64,000 nucleotides of DNA. It comes from Anoplolepis gracilipes. Its lineage: Eukaryota; Arthropoda; Insecta; Hymenoptera; Formicidae. Shown piece after piece: positions 61,735 to 64,000 of the stretch (position 1 is the stretch's first letter; the number at the start of each line of letters is the position of its first letter). Location of the stretch: positions 10,452,501-10,516,500 of the forward strand of contig NC_132975.1 of the NCBI RefSeq assembly GCF_047496725.1. The letters run 5' to 3'. The position numbers and the translations under genes were made by a program. Under the pieces are notes generated by a model. The model saw nothing but the letters and a program-made list of their open reading frames with translations. It was not told the origin of the DNA and did no database searches.

Positions 61735-63350
61735 TTCTGGACCACACACTTCTAATTTTATATTTATACCTTATTATAACCGCTCTAGTTGTGCACGATT
61801 TTTTTTATATAATAATCGGATTTTCTCGATATTTTATATCTTGGATTTCTCTCAAAGACTTTAAAGCGTAAAATGAATATCGTATTACATCCTTATCTAT
61901 TCATTTTTTAAGATCAATATTATAGATAGAAGACGAATCGATATAATTTTGTTACTTTTATGATATAGCTATTTTTATAAATTGAAGTCGATCAATTCTT
62001 CTTTATAATATTTAAGACAGCTCAAATCTTAGAATCTTGTATTTTATGAATCGCCTAACATTTTTTCCTTTTGATCAAAACATTCAGTATTTTTTAGTTT
62101 AGAATCGGAAACGTATTCCATTGAAATTGTCGGTCCAATCTTTGTACCGTAAATATAGATTAGTTTAACCGAGACGTGCATCGATCGTCTGTAGCTGAGC
62201 TAATAGGTTTTCAGTCGGAAGGAAGGTGCACTAGTCTCTGCTAGAGTCCGCTTAATTAACCGCGCCAGCTATTTTCTTCTCTATCTGTTCGTTTCTTCTG
62301 ATGGTGGGAGCGTGCAATATATAATCGAGAGTACGAGAGGCAATGCGCCTCGTGAATATCGAACGAATGGTGAAAACGGTAGTTCAGGTATCTCGATGTA
62401 TTATAGAAATCTATGAAATATAAGTATCCCGTATTGTTTTATAAAGTGTTATGCATTTGACGATATTCTCTTTGGCTTATGTAGAAAATTAATAAAAATA
62501 GAAACTTATAAATTCTTTCGAATAAAATGCAGTAAAAATTAATTGTTTTAAATTCGAAAATAATTGACATACAAAGTCAATATTAAGAATTATATTATAT
62601 GTATTTTTTACGTTATTTTATAAATTTTTTTTAAGTGTAAATACTTTTTCAGATAAAGAGATAACGAGTTTTAAATGCGACAAAAGTATTCGTAACCTGA
62701 ATGTGATAATTTTAATTAGTGAAATAAAATTTTTCACAGAGTATATATTAGAATTCGCGAAACATTTAAATATAACGTATCAAATTTCCTTTACAATTAT
62801 TTCGTGCATTTTACAGGTTTTTTTCAATCAATTTTTACGTGGTTTTATATTTTTACAAATTTATTAGCGTTTATCGTAATATTTATTTTAACCAATGCAC
62901 ACGTGATAACAATTTTAATTTGTATTTTAGCTTACAAGTTTATTCAAAAGTGTATACCATATTGTTTCATTAACGGAACGCAATTGATACATTCGCGTGA
63001 AATGTAAATTTAATTGTGTTATTTCTCTCGGCATTCCATTAAAACAAAAATAACGAATTTGACACAGAGCGTTAAAATTCCAATCGCGTCGCAGAAAAGG
63101 AGCGAAGTAGAGCATACATAGGTCTTCGCAAGAATTCGAGGGTTCCATTATTTATGAACACATCTTACACACACCGCTAGCTCGTTCTTCTGAAATGACG
63201 GATTTGTGACTCCCCGTATTACTTGAATTCGCTTCGCTTTCGAGTATCATTTAACTTGCTACTCATGTGGGCCATGTAAGTGCCGAATAGCAAGTACCGA
63301 ATATCGATACAAACACGTGTGCATGTGTATATGTTCAGGTGTGTCTGTGT
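61733..63350. other. No gene recognised
   Basis: AT-rich, with a more balanced patch at 62120-62400 lacking long frames. The plus frame at 62804-63007 is rich in I, F and T from AT-rich codons and is likely chance. Confidence 0.5.
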
Positions 63351-64000
63351 CGTGAGTGAGTGATATATGTGCGCTTATATTTAAGAGCCGCTCTGACCGG
63401 AGAGGGAGTGGAATGCGACTATCGGTCGGGCAAAAAGAAAGAACGGAAGGGAGACAGAAAAAGAGAGAAAGAAAGAGAGAGGAAAGAGCAACCGGGAGCC
63501 GAATCGTTTTAAACTACCATCCACTTCACATTCCCGATTTCAGTTAGAGACTTGTTTATTTCCTTTTTCGGCTCTTCGTGGACTTCCGTGCATTATACTG
63601 GTGGCTCGTGCGCCACCAGAATGCAGCGCAACGAGAAGAGGCGGACGGATAAGAGCGGTAAGGGAAGGTCGAGAAAAGGGGATTGCGAGGGTGGACTATC
63701 GGTGAACTATCGGCGAGTATCTTACTACCTTCCTTTCTCTCTCTTATTTGCTTTTTTCCCGCCCATTAAGAATCTTGACAATCGATTCCGCATTTTCTCC
63801 TTCATCGCGATTTATGTGATTTTCCAAAATGCCAATTGTTTTTACCGAAAGGACGAATTATTTCGAGCTTTTTAGTGAATCGACAAAAACGAAGAATATT
63901 AGAGATATAATATCAAAGATATAAGTTGATATTACGCAAAATAGAGTAGAAAATTAGGTCGTTGTCAGGAAACATTAAAGAATCGTTTTAGAGAGAGAAA
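63351..64000. other. Balanced to GC-rich right edge, GA-rich
   Basis: 63380-63720 is purine-rich and moderately GC-rich, with imperfect GA runs at 63430-63485. Plus frames of 63 and 107 residues occur without recognised motifs. AT-rich thereafter to the window edge. Confidence 0.4.

Noticed and set aside
1..64000. CRISPR arrays, bacterial operons, rRNA, tRNA and retroviral or transposase genes
   Set aside because: No regularly spaced identical repeats with unique spacers, no tRNA T-loop/anticodon arrangement, and no conserved enzyme motifs were found on either strand by reading.

Overview
The window looks like nuclear DNA from an insect, most likely a hymenopteran and plausibly an ant. The basis is composition and architecture: AT-rich DNA broken by CpG-rich islands, dense CT/GA, TA, CA and AAT microsatellites, small terminal-inverted-repeat elements, and no gene-dense or operon-like organisation. 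The taxonomic call is inference. No recognisable marker gene, rRNA or tRNA is present, and no transposase or reverse transcriptase.

Almost the whole 64 kb reads as intergenic or intronic DNA. Only two places look like real coding exons, both weakly supported. One is a possible first exon at about 19.3 kb, with a splice acceptor, a good start context and a signal-peptide-like N terminus. The other is a possible terminal exon at about 51.4-51.6 kb, whose pattern recalls the small secreted insect MBF2-like family. Most other open frames are chance, low-complexity or antisense frames in GC-rich or microsatellite DNA.

The clearest structures are repeats. From left to right: a 311-bp hairpin with a TA-repeat loop (11134-11444); next to it a second foldback sequence (11461-11782); a 261-bp hairpin (14125-14385); a 163-bp-period tandem array (22454-22968) whose third unit carries a 108-bp element with 29-bp terminal inverted repeats and a TA duplication (22788-22895); a 69-78-bp tandem array (28945-29165); a 629-bp element with hAT-like ends inserted in a TA microsatellite (30961-31589); a possible 452-bp element (32231-32682); a 1.5-kb near-perfect inverted repeat with a 139-bp spacer (46358-47876); and a 336-bp hairpin (59738-60073).

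Between these, CpG-rich blocks alternate with AT-rich DNA. The main ones lie near 7.8-8.4, 10.6-11.1, 14.6-15.1, 15.6-16.2, 20.1-21.1, 23.1-23.9, 25.1-26.0, 31.7-34.2, 35.4-36.4, 38.0-39.8, 43.8-44.2, 57.4-58.2 and 61.1-61.7 kb. Some could be regulatory sequence or unrecognised noncoding exons. I found no convincing gene system; the 1.5-kb inverted repeat, a possible hairpin-RNA source, is the observation most worth following up.
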